NCBI RefSeq assembly: GCF_019976975.1
Contig: NZ_AP024630.1
Coordinates: 868,001-932,000 of the forward strand
Length of the DNA: 64,000 nucleotides
Origin: Arthrobacter sp. NtRootA1
GTDB taxonomy: Bacteria; Actinomycetota; Actinomycetes; Actinomycetales; Micrococcaceae
Direction of reading: 5' to 3'
Shown: in pieces, positions 55,001-63,859 of the stretch
Layout of the letters: each line of letters opens with the position of its first letter
Numbering within the stretch: position 1 is the stretch's first letter
The notes under the pieces: model-generated
Seen by the model: only the letters and a program-made list of their open reading frames with translations
What the model was told of the DNA's origin: nothing
Databases searched by the model: none
Position numbers and translations under genes: made by a program

Positions 55001-55232
55001 GGACACGAACGCCCCCTTTATACGTGTCGCGGCCATGAGCTTCGTGACGCCCAAAGATGACTATTTCTTATACATCTCTAAATATTTCGGTTTTGATTGC
55101 CGGAATCATCATCCTGATTGACGTTCAACCCTCGGCTCTGTATTTTCGGTTCTGCTGGGGGGCGCCATTGTGGACCGGGTTTACAATGCACGAGTAGCCA
55201 GAATTTCACTACTAGAGAGATGGACTGGTGAC

Positions 55233-55625
55233 ATGAGGAAAATTGCCAAATTTCTGGCCGCATCGGCCGTAGTCATTCCGGTTTCAATTGGCGTGGGTGC
55301 GGGCCCGGCAAATGCCGGGGCTGATCAGACCTGCGCCAACGGTAAGGTCTGTTTGTTCCAGAGTTCAGTATGGAATGGAACGAAGTACTCTAACAACTAC
55401 GCGGCAACCTACGTCGGTGACGCTGCTAATGATCCGACATCAAACATTGTGGGATACACCACGAATCCAGCCTACAGGTACGTCATGTTCTACGAGCACC
55501 TGAACTTCGGCGGCAACTCCTTTTACATGAAGGAAGGGCAAGCAATCAGCTATCTGGCCGACATTGCCTACCCCGGTGGCGGCAACTGGGACAATCGCAT
55601 CTCGAGTCACGACGAAGCCTACTGA
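55233..55625 (+). CDS. Secreted peptidase inhibitor family I36 / crystallin-like protein
   Basis: 130 residues from ATG 55233. A Sec signal peptide (KIAKFLAASAVVIPVSIGVG...NAGA, cut near residue 28) precedes a ~100-residue beta domain with Cys pair (QTCANGKVCLFQ) and the Greek-key motif 'YVMFYEHLNFGGNSFYM'. This is the beta/gamma-crystallin-type fold of Streptomyces SMPI (family I36). Known relatives inhibit metalloproteases, but many homologues are untested. It starts a lower-GC block with three export-type genes. Confidence 0.8.
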   Translation: MRKIAKFLAASAVVIPVSIGVGAGPANAGADQTCANGKVCLFQSSVWNGTKYSNNYAATYVGDAANDPTSNIVGYTTNPAYRYVMFYEHLNFGGNSFYMKEGQAISYLADIAYPGGGNWDNRISSHDEAY

Positions 55626-55682
55626 TTCCGCCTCACGCAAGATACAGCTATCGCACTGCATAGAAGAGTTGGGGGAGGCAAA

Positions 55683-56555
55683 ATGGCGCGGCATCCACTG
55701 GGTGTGCTCGTGTTGGTAGTTGCATTGGCCGGATGCAGCGCCAACTCGCAGCCTGGCGGAGTGGATGCCGCGTCCTTGCCTTCCGTGGACCGAGCAGCAT
55801 ATGCCGGCGTGCACGCAAAACTGGATCCGGCTACGGCGACCATTTCGTTGCCCATGGATGCGTATGAAGCGACGCCCGACGAATCAATGGTCATAACGGC
55901 GGCCAATATGTATCTCATAGAGGATTGCATGAAAAACGCCGGTGTCACGATGCCAGAGAAGCACGGGGATCTGACGGTCAAAGCCGATCAGTCGTATGGC
56001 GTTTGGGTTCCCGAACTTGCGGCAAAATACGGATATGACAAGCCGATCATCCGTATTGTCTCGGGCATTTACGATTCCCAGACGAGGGAATCAGTGGATG
56101 TAAACGTCAAGAAATACTTTGAATGCGATAACGCAACGGTGTCGAGTCAGATATCTCCGTTCCGAAGCAGAATCGCCGGTGAAGACTCATTGCTGACAAA
56201 CATTAGCAATGACTCAAATGCGTTATCTGAGCGGGATCCTGACTGGAGGGAATCACGCGACGAGTGGATTGCGTGCCTCAAGGATGCCGGAATTTCTATG
56301 CGGCAGGACTCACCGGACGCCTGGGTGCCTTCATACCCTTCGGACAAGCAAGGCGAAATCAGGACAGCTATACAAGATGCGAACTGCAAGCAGGAAACCA
56401 AGGTAATGCAACGCATCTCGGATATCCGAGCGCAGTATCAATCTGCCCTGATTGCCGCCAACCAAGCCGCTATGAACAAGCTCGCTGATGACAAAACCGA
56501 GGCTCTGGCCAAAGCGAGGACGATTCTGCGGCAACATGGCAAAGGTGCCGCTTGA
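55683..56555 (+). CDS. Hypothetical lipoprotein
   Basis: 290 residues with GGGGGAGG before the ATG. The lipoprotein signal is short (RHPLGVLVLVVALAGCSA, lipobox LAGC, Cys18). The mature part has three or more cysteines (DCMKNAGVTMP, YFECDNA, IACLKDAGISM, ANCKQE) and two related 'C-x-K-(N/D)-A-G-(V/I)-(T/S)-M' segments near residues 80 and 200, suggesting an internal duplication. The C-terminal ~50 residues look helical. Third-position GC is clearly lower than in neighbours. Its stop overlaps the next start (TGATG), so it is part of the adaptor/ABC operon. Function is unknown. Confidence 0.8.
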   Translation: MARHPLGVLVLVVALAGCSANSQPGGVDAASLPSVDRAAYAGVHAKLDPATATISLPMDAYEATPDESMVITAANMYLIEDCMKNAGVTMPEKHGDLTVKADQSYGVWVPELAAKYGYDKPIIRIVSGIYDSQTRESVDVNVKKYFECDNATVSSQISPFRSRIAGEDSLLTNISNDSNALSERDPDWRESRDEWIACLKDAGISMRQDSPDAWVPSYPSDKQGEIRTAIQDANCKQETKVMQRISDIRAQYQSALIAANQAAMNKLADDKTEALAKARTILRQHGKGAA

Positions 56556-57694
56556 TGCCTTTGCAACAAGACGAGGAAGTTAAGGTCCCGCGTGTTCCGC
56601 GACTCCGGCGAATCATTGGCTTGTTGGTCATAGTCACGGCTGGAATGGCAGGTTCTTTCTTTGCCGGAAGCTACGTGAAGTCACCCCAGTCTGTGGCCCT
56701 CGACGCCGTCAACACTCCAGTCCAGGTGACTGCGACAGTGGAGCGCAGGGCCTTGGCGAGCACACTGATCGTTCCCGGGAGCATGACTCCAGGAACGTCG
56801 GTGGGCGTCACAGCATCAGTACCTCCAGGGACTGAACGCGCCGTCATCACCCGCATGCTGGTTGCTGTTGGCGACACGCTAAGGCCAGGGACGATCGTTG
56901 CGACTGTGTCCGGGCGTCCACTCATTGTGATATCAACCTCCGTCCCGTTGTATCGGGACCTGAAGGATGGTGACACCGGCCAGGACGTTTCCGCCTTGCA
57001 GAATTGGCTTCAATCCATAGGGTATCGGCCCAGCACAACCGGAGTATTTGATAAGTCCACCCAGGAATCCGTGGCGGCTTTGTACCGTGACGTTGACCAG
57101 CCAGCACCAAAATCCGACGACAAGAAGGCTATGGTCCGGTGGAGGGAGTTTGTTCAAATTCCAGGTGATGAGGGCTCGGTGACAAGCGTCGCTGCTTCAG
57201 GAGCCGTGCTAACGGACGATCTTTTGGTAGCTACCGCGCAGACGGCCCCGGACGTGGTCGTGGGACGGGCGTCTATCACCCAGGCTGAAGCTCTCACAGT
57301 TGGCCAGGCCGTCGCGCTCGAAGCCAGTGGGTACAACGCTCAGGGCGTCATTCAGAGCATCGGGGTTTTCGACCAAGGCAATCCGGAAAAGGGGACGCTT
57401 CCCGGAATGGACATCATCGCATCCGTTCCGGATGATCCCAACAAACCCAAGCCGGGTCAGCCTGTGTCTGTCAGCGTTAAGGAGCCGGTCCAGGAGACCT
57501 TGGCAGTTCCGCTGACCGCCATCAAGCAGGATGACATCGGGACGTACGTGACTGTGCCAAGTTCGGAAAAGGACGCCGGTGAGGGCACATCGGCGGAAAG
57601 AATTGACGTGACCGTGACGGGGCAGCGCGATGGCTGGGCCGCCTTGGCCGAGACTTCGAAGCTGGAACCTGGAACAACGGTCGACGTGTCGTGA
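56555..57694 (+). CDS. Membrane-fusion-type adaptor with peptidoglycan-binding domain
   Basis: 379 residues from ATG 56555, overlapping the lipoprotein stop by one base. One N-terminal TM segment (LRRIIGLLVIVTAGMAGSFFAGSYV, ~residues 17-41) is followed by a HlyD/MacA-like beta-barrel half. In the middle a PG_binding_1 module reads 'LKDGDTGQDVSALQNWLQSIGYRPSTTGVFDKSTQESVAAL' (~130-172). A second barrel part (LTVGQAVALEASGYNAQG) and an adaptor-like C-terminus (AVPLTAIKQDDIGTYV) follow. It probably links the ABC protein encoded next to the cell wall. The downstream start overlaps by GTGA. Confidence 0.83.
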   Translation: MPLQQDEEVKVPRVPRLRRIIGLLVIVTAGMAGSFFAGSYVKSPQSVALDAVNTPVQVTATVERRALASTLIVPGSMTPGTSVGVTASVPPGTERAVITRMLVAVGDTLRPGTIVATVSGRPLIVISTSVPLYRDLKDGDTGQDVSALQNWLQSIGYRPSTTGVFDKSTQESVAALYRDVDQPAPKSDDKKAMVRWREFVQIPGDEGSVTSVAASGAVLTDDLLVATAQTAPDVVVGRASITQAEALTVGQAVALEASGYNAQGVIQSIGVFDQGNPEKGTLPGMDIIASVPDDPNKPKPGQPVSVSVKEPVQETLAVPLTAIKQDDIGTYVTVPSSEKDAGEGTSAERIDVTVTGQRDGWAALAETSKLEPGTTVDVS

Positions 57695-59682
57695 ACATGC
57701 TGGCGCCAAGCCCCGGCAGGATTCCCCTGCTCCGGTTGGAAGGCATCGGGCGCTTCTATGGAGGAGCCGATTTACCTACTGCGGCCCTTCAAGACATCAA
57801 CCTTGAAATCTGCGAGGGTGAATTCGTTGCGATCATTGGTCCCTCAGGATCCGGCAAATCAACGCTACTGAATATTCTTGGACTGTTGGACCGTGCATCG
57901 GATGGCAAGTACTCGATCAACGGTGCAGACGTATCACGGATGGCAGAGAAGCAACGCGACTGGTTGCGATCGCGAATGTTCGGGTTTGTCTTCCAAGCCT
58001 CGCATGTGATCGTGGATGAATCGTCCGCACGGAATGCAGCGCTCGGCCTTCGTGTGCAAGGCGTCCGCCACGTGGAACGGGAGTTGGAAGTAACTAAGGC
58101 CCTGCTGCGCGTTGGGTTGCTCCACAGGGCAGGCGTGCTCGGCAAGAACCTCTCTGGAGGGGAGAGGCAACGTCTTGCCTTGGCTCGTGCTCTCGCGACG
58201 AAGCCCAGGATCCTGTTCGCAGACGAACCCACGGGCAATCTGGACAGCGTCAATACTCAGAGCGTCATCGCGGATCTCAAGGCTTTGAATCGAACCGGGG
58301 TGACAATCGTCGTCATTACGCATGATCCGATCGTCGCCGCCGCGGCAGACCGCCAGATTGTCATCGACGACGGACGACTGGAGAAGCCCGATGGGCTGGG
58401 TTCCCCTGCCTTGGCCGCTGTTCACGAGCCCATGGGCGGCCGCCCGGATCCAACTGAAGTTCTCTCCCCAACCTCACTGTGTAGACGTCTCAATCTCTTG
58501 ATGGATGATGCCTATGATGCGTTGGCATCCCTTACCTCTAAGGCAGGCAAGGCCCTGCTGCTCATTCTTGCGTTCATGCTGGGATCGGGCGGACTGGTTG
58601 CCTCGGTGGGCCTTAGCCAAAGCGCGTCCGCACAGGTTTCCGAGCGCTTGGCCGAAGCCGCCTTGGATGAAGTACAAGCTTCTAGAAGCACACCCGGGGT
58701 GCAGCCCGCGAACGCTGACATCGCAGCCTTGCGAGGTCAGAAGGGGAAGGTAGAGGATCTTCACGGAGTCGTCGCAGTTGGTTTGCGCGTGGAGTTGGCG
58801 ACTTCTGAATTTCGCCCCACACGCTTTCAGCCAAATAGGGGAATCCAGGAGGACGACTTCGCAGGGTCACTCTTGGCCGTGGACTCGACCTTCCTCGACA
58901 TTAGCCAGGCCGTAGTTGAGCCTGCTTCTGCGTTAGCTCTCCTGGACAATTCCTTTGGAAAGCCCGTAGCAATAGTGGGACACGATACGGCCGCCCGTCT
59001 AGGGATTCCTTCTGCGGGTCCGGGCCAGAAAATTTGGATCGGTGGGCAGCCCGTTCCAGTCGTGGGCATAGTACAGCAGCCCGGACGGAACCCGGTTCTT
59101 GCAGACAGCATCATCCTGGGAATCAGCGCCTACCCATCCACTGCTTCTGACAACCCACTATTTGTGGTCCGCACCCTCCCTGGGTTTCCAGCGCCACTGG
59201 CCGACGTCATCCCTTTAGCCCTCGACGCCACCCATCCCGAGTACTTCACAGTAAATACCGTGGCCGACCTTCGCTCACTCCGAAAAGGAGTCAACAATGA
59301 CTTGGGCGTATTGATCAGTGTCATCTCGTGGCTGCTGCTGGCACTCGCCTGTCTTAGCGCTGCTACGTCCATGTATCTGACTGTGCAAACCCGAAGATCG
59401 GAGATTGCACTCAGGAGGGCCCTCGGTATGAGTCGCTCCAGCATTGGCCGGATGTTTATCTTCGAGGGCTTGCTTGTGGGATTGGGCGGTGGACTGGCTG
59501 GGGGAACGCTCGGAGTGCTGGGAGTTCTGGCCTTTTGCCTGAGCCAACAGTGGACACCGGTGCTGGGGCCTGAAGCAGTGTGGACCGGAGTTGCCGCTGG
59601 CGCAGTTACTGGTGTTCTTTCTGCGACGTATCCAGCGATTGCGGCGTCCAAAGCGGATCCGGCCCAAGCTATTCGCGCGTAG
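57691..59682 (+). CDS. MacB-like ABC transporter, ATPase fused to FtsX-type permease
   Basis: 663 residues with GTG start overlapping the adaptor stop. The N-terminal ATPase (~1-240) has Walker A GPSGSGKST, signature LSGGERQRLALARAL, Walker B ILFADEPTGNLDS and the switch VVITHDP. Then come TM1 (~290-312), a large extracytoplasmic domain, and three TM segments (~540-660) with MacB-type ends (YPAIAASKADPAQAIRA). MacA/MacB pairs in Gram-negatives expel macrolides or peptides; here an actinobacterial equivalent may export or resist a peptide or envelope factor. The cargo is unknown. It is last in the operon. Confidence 0.9.
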   Translation: MNMLAPSPGRIPLLRLEGIGRFYGGADLPTAALQDINLEICEGEFVAIIGPSGSGKSTLLNILGLLDRASDGKYSINGADVSRMAEKQRDWLRSRMFGFVFQASHVIVDESSARNAALGLRVQGVRHVERELEVTKALLRVGLLHRAGVLGKNLSGGERQRLALARALATKPRILFADEPTGNLDSVNTQSVIADLKALNRTGVTIVVITHDPIVAAAADRQIVIDDGRLEKPDGLGSPALAAVHEPMGGRPDPTEVLSPTSLCRRLNLLMDDAYDALASLTSKAGKALLLILAFMLGSGGLVASVGLSQSASAQVSERLAEAALDEVQASRSTPGVQPANADIAALRGQKGKVEDLHGVVAVGLRVELATSEFRPTRFQPNRGIQEDDFAGSLLAVDSTFLDISQAVVEPASALALLDNSFGKPVAIVGHDTAARLGIPSAGPGQKIWIGGQPVPVVGIVQQPGRNPVLADSIILGISAYPSTASDNPLFVVRTLPGFPAPLADVIPLALDATHPEYFTVNTVADLRSLRKGVNNDLGVLISVISWLLLALACLSAATSMYLTVQTRRSEIALRRALGMSRSSIGRMFIFEGLLVGLGGGLAGGTLGVLGVLAFCLSQQWTPVLGPEAVWTGVAAGAVTGVLSATYPAIAASKADPAQAIRA

Positions 59683-59803
59683 TTCGAACGGGCAACTCAC
59701 CGGGAGTCGGGCTATTTTCCTCGGCCCGATAGACTTGAGGCTGCATGTCCGCATGGGCACTTGCTTCTGAGCACCGATTTGAACACTGCACCAAACCCTG
59801 AGA

Positions 59804-60892
59804 TTGGACACGGCCACCTTGCGAGAATTTACCGCCCGCTTTGCCACCGCCGAGGAAATCGATAACTGGGACAAGCACGTCACAGCCAACCCCAATGGCG
59901 GCAACATGCTGCAGTCGGACGCATATGCGGCAGTCAAGGACGGCAACGGCTGGTTGGTCCGCCGCCTGGTTCTGGAGACCGCCGAATATTCCAGCTACAA
60001 CCTTCTCCTTGAGAAGAAGTTCCCTGTCCTTGGCCGCCTTTGGTACCTCATCAAGGGACCGGACGCTTCCTCCATTGATGACATCAAGCCGATGCTTGGC
60101 TCAATCGCTGCACTTGCACGTGAGCAGAAGATGAATGTGTTCTCCATCAAGATCGAGCCAGACATCGTTGCATCCAGCGAGGCGACGGCTCAGCTCGCGG
60201 CCGCCGGGCTGATGAAAGCCCCCAACATCCAGTCCAACGACTCAACAGCGCTGCTGGATATTTCGGCCCCGGCCAATGAAGTGCTCCGCAGCATCTCATC
60301 GCGGGCCCGCAACGCGGTCCGCAGGGCAGAACGTGAAGGATGCGAAGTCTTTCCGGCTGAGCCTGGCGAGGACAGCTACCGCAAGCTCTACGCCCTGATG
60401 CAGGACACAGTGAACGCCAAGGGTGCCATGCCGTTGCGGAGCTACGAGTACTACTCCCGTTTCTGGCACGAATTCTGCAGCCGGGGCCAAGGGCACTTCT
60501 TCTTTGTCTACGAGGACGGCGCACCCAGCGTCGGAGCTTTCGTTATCAACTATGGTTCCAAGGCAACCTACAAGGATGGCGGCTCCACGCAGAACCGCAA
60601 GCAATACGGTGACTCGCATTTGGTCCAGTGGGCTGCGATCCAGCGGATGCAGGATCTGGGCTGCGTTGAGTACGATTTCTGTGGCACGCCGCCTGCCGCC
60701 CGGATCAAGGACAAGACCCACCCTCTATTCGGCATGGGTTTGTTCAAAACGAGTTTCACCAAGACCGTTACGGACTTCGTCGGCTGCTATGACCTTGTCC
60801 TGGGACCAATCCGCTACAAGCTGTGGCTCAAGGGTGCAGAGCGCGTCTTCCGCCGGCTGGAAACTATGCGAACCGGCGGACAGTTCTACTGA
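59804..60892 (+). CDS. FemAB/FemX-like peptidoglycan bridge aminoacyltransferase (first copy)
   Basis: 362 residues from TTG 59804; the start is uncertain (TTG 59819 is an alternative) as no good ribosome site is seen. Two GNAT-like subdomains: 'GNMLQSDAYAAVKDGNGWLVRRL' in the first, 'RNAVRRAEREGCEV' and 'FFFVYEDGAPSVGAFVINYGSKATYKDGGS' in the second, ending 'DFCGTPPAARIKDKTHPLFGMGLFKTSFT'. No long coiled-coil insert. It would add an amino acid from aminoacyl-tRNA to the lipid-linked peptidoglycan precursor. It is followed 79 bp later by a second family member. Confidence 0.85.
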   Translation: MDTATLREFTARFATAEEIDNWDKHVTANPNGGNMLQSDAYAAVKDGNGWLVRRLVLETAEYSSYNLLLEKKFPVLGRLWYLIKGPDASSIDDIKPMLGSIAALAREQKMNVFSIKIEPDIVASSEATAQLAAAGLMKAPNIQSNDSTALLDISAPANEVLRSISSRARNAVRRAEREGCEVFPAEPGEDSYRKLYALMQDTVNAKGAMPLRSYEYYSRFWHEFCSRGQGHFFFVYEDGAPSVGAFVINYGSKATYKDGGSTQNRKQYGDSHLVQWAAIQRMQDLGCVEYDFCGTPPAARIKDKTHPLFGMGLFKTSFTKTVTDFVGCYDLVLGPIRYKLWLKGAERVFRRLETMRTGGQFY

Positions 60893-60971
60893 GAACCGGC
60901 ACCAACCCAACACACTTCAGGCCCGCCCCGGCCACCAACGGGCGCAAATCTATCTAGGTGAGGTAATTTCT

Positions 60972-62312
60972 TTGACTCCGATCGAGGCTGGAACCGGCAT
61001 GGAATTCGTGATTCTCAGTGACGCTGATTTCGAGACATTTGCCAAGGGACACCCGCAAGGCAGCTTCATCCAGTCCGTGGACCTGGCGCGTTTCCAGCGT
61101 GCCCGCGGCCAGGAGGTGGAGCTCTTTGGTGTGACCCGCGGTGGCAGCCTGATCGCCGCCGGAAAGCTCGTCTACACCGCCAACCGCTTTGGCTACAAGG
61201 TCTGCGACTGCGCAAAGGGACCACTGCTGGACTACAACGACGCCGAAGCGGTGCGGTTCGTCGTCGAGCAGTTGAAAAAGCATGCGGCCTCGAAGAAGGC
61301 TGCTGAGCTGCGGATCTCACCGAACGTCAAGTACATCGCCCGCGACGAGGACGGCGCCGAGCACCCGGAGGTTGAGGACAACCGTCCACTGCTGAAGGTA
61401 CTGGCAGGGTTGGGCTTCAAGCACCAGGGCTTTGAGATGAACTTCGCGAACATCAATTGGATGTTCGTCAAGAAGCTGGACGGGATCGTCGATTCTGAAG
61501 AGCTCATCATGGGCATGAATTACCGCACGCGCAAGGCCATCCGGAAGGCCGAAAAGAACGGCGTTTACCTGGAGCAGGCCACCCTGGAAACGCTGGACGA
61601 CTTCTACAACGCGCTGAGCACTGCCGGCGACGAAAAGGGCTTCACCTACCGCGAGCGTGACTACTACGAGCAACTGCTCCGCAATACCTCGGATGAGTTC
61701 ACGAAGCTCATGATGGCCAAGATCAACATCCCCGAATACCGGGCGTCGATCACTGAGCGTCTGGATGCCGAAGCCAAGACGCTCGCGGACCTCAAGCGCG
61801 ACGTCGAGGAAACCGGGAGCAAGAAGAAGGCCAACCGCATCAAGGTGGTCCAGGACCTCGTGGACAGCTACGAGCGAAGCCTCAAGGATATTGAACGCTT
61901 CCCCGACTCGGTGGGCGTGGCTACCGTGGCGGCAATCCACTTCGCTTGCTCCGGCGATGAAATCGTGTGCGTGATCGGCGGTACTGTCCAGGACTACATC
62001 TACTTCAACGGAGCTACGTCGCTTTACTGGGGCATGATGCTGCACGCGCTCAACAATGGCTACTCCCGCTACAACTTCTACGGCACGTTCGGCATTCAGG
62101 GCCAGGATGAAACCGGTCACGGCGGCTACGAATTCAAGAAGGGCTTCGGCGGCGAAGTGGTCCAACTGGTGGGCGACTTCGTTGCACCAGTGAACGTGCC
62201 AGTGTTCACCGCTTACCAGGCGGTCAGGAAGCTTGCAGCTGCCGCCAAGACGGTCCTGGCAAAATTGCCGGAGCCTGGAAACCTGCTGAGTAAATTCCGG
62301 GGGAAGAACTAA
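60972..62312 (+). CDS. FemAB/FemX-like peptidoglycan bridge aminoacyltransferase (second copy)
   Basis: 446 residues from TTG 60972, 8 bases after GGTGAGGT; ATG 60999 is the alternative. An unrelated longer frame upstream runs over the first femX-like gene and is not coding. The domain pair is 'GSFIQSVDLARFQRARGQEVELFGV' and 'MGMNYRTRKAIRKAEKNGVYLEQA'. Between the two halves is a helical-hairpin insert rich in Lys/Glu (RLDAEAKTLADLKRDVEETG ... 'SYERSLKDIERF', ~residues 265-315), the coiled-coil arm of classic FemA/FemX. It ends 'YSRYNFYGTFGIQGQDETGHGGYEFKKGFGG'. It likely adds the next residue of the interpeptide bridge. Confidence 0.9.
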   Translation: MTPIEAGTGMEFVILSDADFETFAKGHPQGSFIQSVDLARFQRARGQEVELFGVTRGGSLIAAGKLVYTANRFGYKVCDCAKGPLLDYNDAEAVRFVVEQLKKHAASKKAAELRISPNVKYIARDEDGAEHPEVEDNRPLLKVLAGLGFKHQGFEMNFANINWMFVKKLDGIVDSEELIMGMNYRTRKAIRKAEKNGVYLEQATLETLDDFYNALSTAGDEKGFTYRERDYYEQLLRNTSDEFTKLMMAKINIPEYRASITERLDAEAKTLADLKRDVEETGSKKKANRIKVVQDLVDSYERSLKDIERFPDSVGVATVAAIHFACSGDEIVCVIGGTVQDYIYFNGATSLYWGMMLHALNNGYSRYNFYGTFGIQGQDETGHGGYEFKKGFGGEVVQLVGDFVAPVNVPVFTAYQAVRKLAAAAKTVLAKLPEPGNLLSKFRGKN

Positions 62313-62339
62313 TCAACGAAGCCAAGGGAGGAACACTGC

Positions 62340-63827
62340 GTGACTGAACGCCCTGAGGGCTCCGGCGGCAGGCCTCACACTGACGGCTTGCCCAAGACCC
62401 AGCCGATGCGGCCATCGCAAATCCGGCAGAACGCCAATGCCAAACGCATGCTGATGCGCTTGGTGCAGGGCGATAGCCCGCCCACAGCCCCCATGAACAT
62501 CGTGGACCGGCTCGCGGGAAGTCCCTACGCCAACCCAACTATCCAGGTTGTCGGCGTCGACGCCTCAGCGCGCAAGACCATCGACTTCGCCCTGCATCTG
62601 GCCGAAGTCATGTTCCGCTACGGTGCAGGCGCCCTTGAAGTTGAGACCAGCATGATTGCGGTGACTGCCGCCCTTGGCTTGAAGAACGTTGAAGTGGACA
62701 TCACCAACCAGTCGGTGGCCATCAACTATGCGCCAAAGGACCAGACCCCCATCACGTTGTTGCGTGTGGTGCGCTCGTGGACCAACAACTACGCCGGCCT
62801 CGCCCAAGTGCATCAACTGGTCACCGACATTGTGGCCGGGGGAGTTGGCCGCGACGAGGCAGTCCGTCGGTTGAATGACATCGTCCGGAGTGCCAAGCCC
62901 TTCCCTCGCTGGATGGTCACGGTTGCCTTCGCTGTCTTCGCCGCGGTGTTCGTGGGCGTACTGGGCGGCGGTCCGGGCGCTTCAGCCTTGGCCTTTGGCT
63001 CCAACTTGCTGATCAGCCTGGTTGCGCGACAACTGAGCCGGTGGCGCACCCCGGACTTCTTCATCACCATGTCGTGCTCGTTCCTGGTTACATTCATCGC
63101 GCTCATGTTGCGTTGGGCGGGCGCGGACATTGCTCCGTCCATTGTGGTTGCGGGCGGGATACTGTTGTTGCTTCCAACAGGGAGGCTTGTGTCCTCCGTG
63201 CAGGACGCCATCAACGGCTTCCCCGTCACGGCAGCAGGACGATTCCTCTCCACGCTGCTCACCTTCGGCGCGATCGTCGCTGGCATCGCCGTCGCCGTCG
63301 TGGTCGGAACCCTCATGGGCAGCGCAGTCCTGGACGTCACCCAAACATTCCCGGATGCGTATCCTTTGTGGGGCCAAGCCATTCTGATTGCGATAGCGGT
63401 AGTGGCTATCGGCGTCACCGAACAGACGCAGATGCGTTTGTTACTCCCGACGGCGGCGGTCGGCTTGGTCGGCTTCTTCGTCTTGTGGGGGGCTACCACT
63501 GCAGGGTTCGGCGACCGCTTGTCGCCGGCAGTTTCGGCGGTGGCCATCGGCCTGCTGGCTCGGGTAGTAGCGCTAAAACTTGGTGCTCCCCAACTTGTGG
63601 TTGCTGTTCCGGCGGCGCTCATTCTGCTGCCCGGCCTGACTATATTCCGTTCAATGTATGTATTGACCATCGAGGAAGCGGACATTCTTCAGGGTGCCGG
63701 AGGCATGCTGAATGCAGGCGCGATCGTCCTGGGAGTTGCTGCAGGAATCGTGCTGGGGGACAACTTGGCGCGGCCGCTCACAAAGGGTCTGTCCAGCAAC
63801 GAGCGCCGCAGGGTACGGCGGCGCTAG
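62340..63827 (+). CDS. thrE: Threonine/serine exporter, ThrE family
   Basis: 495 residues with GTG start after GGGAGG. A ~70-residue cytoplasmic N-terminus precedes the ThrE/DUF1212 domain ('TIDFALHLAEVMFRYGAGALEVETSMIAVTAALGL'), then ten predicted TM segments (for example 'MVTVAFAVFAAVFVGVLGGGPGAS' and 'GTVAAGI'-like GAIVAGIAVAVVVGTL). Corynebacterial ThrE exports Thr and Ser by proton motive force. Placement after two bridge-forming ligases is notable because Ser/Thr are used in some actinobacterial interpeptide bridges, but a link is only inference. Confidence 0.88.
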   Translation: MTERPEGSGGRPHTDGLPKTQPMRPSQIRQNANAKRMLMRLVQGDSPPTAPMNIVDRLAGSPYANPTIQVVGVDASARKTIDFALHLAEVMFRYGAGALEVETSMIAVTAALGLKNVEVDITNQSVAINYAPKDQTPITLLRVVRSWTNNYAGLAQVHQLVTDIVAGGVGRDEAVRRLNDIVRSAKPFPRWMVTVAFAVFAAVFVGVLGGGPGASALAFGSNLLISLVARQLSRWRTPDFFITMSCSFLVTFIALMLRWAGADIAPSIVVAGGILLLLPTGRLVSSVQDAINGFPVTAAGRFLSTLLTFGAIVAGIAVAVVVGTLMGSAVLDVTQTFPDAYPLWGQAILIAIAVVAIGVTEQTQMRLLLPTAAVGLVGFFVLWGATTAGFGDRLSPAVSAVAIGLLARVVALKLGAPQLVVAVPAALILLPGLTIFRSMYVLTIEEADILQGAGGMLNAGAIVLGVAAGIVLGDNLARPLTKGLSSNERRRVRRR

Positions 63828-63859
63828 ATCACTTCTGGCCGCTAGATCAGTCCCGGCTT

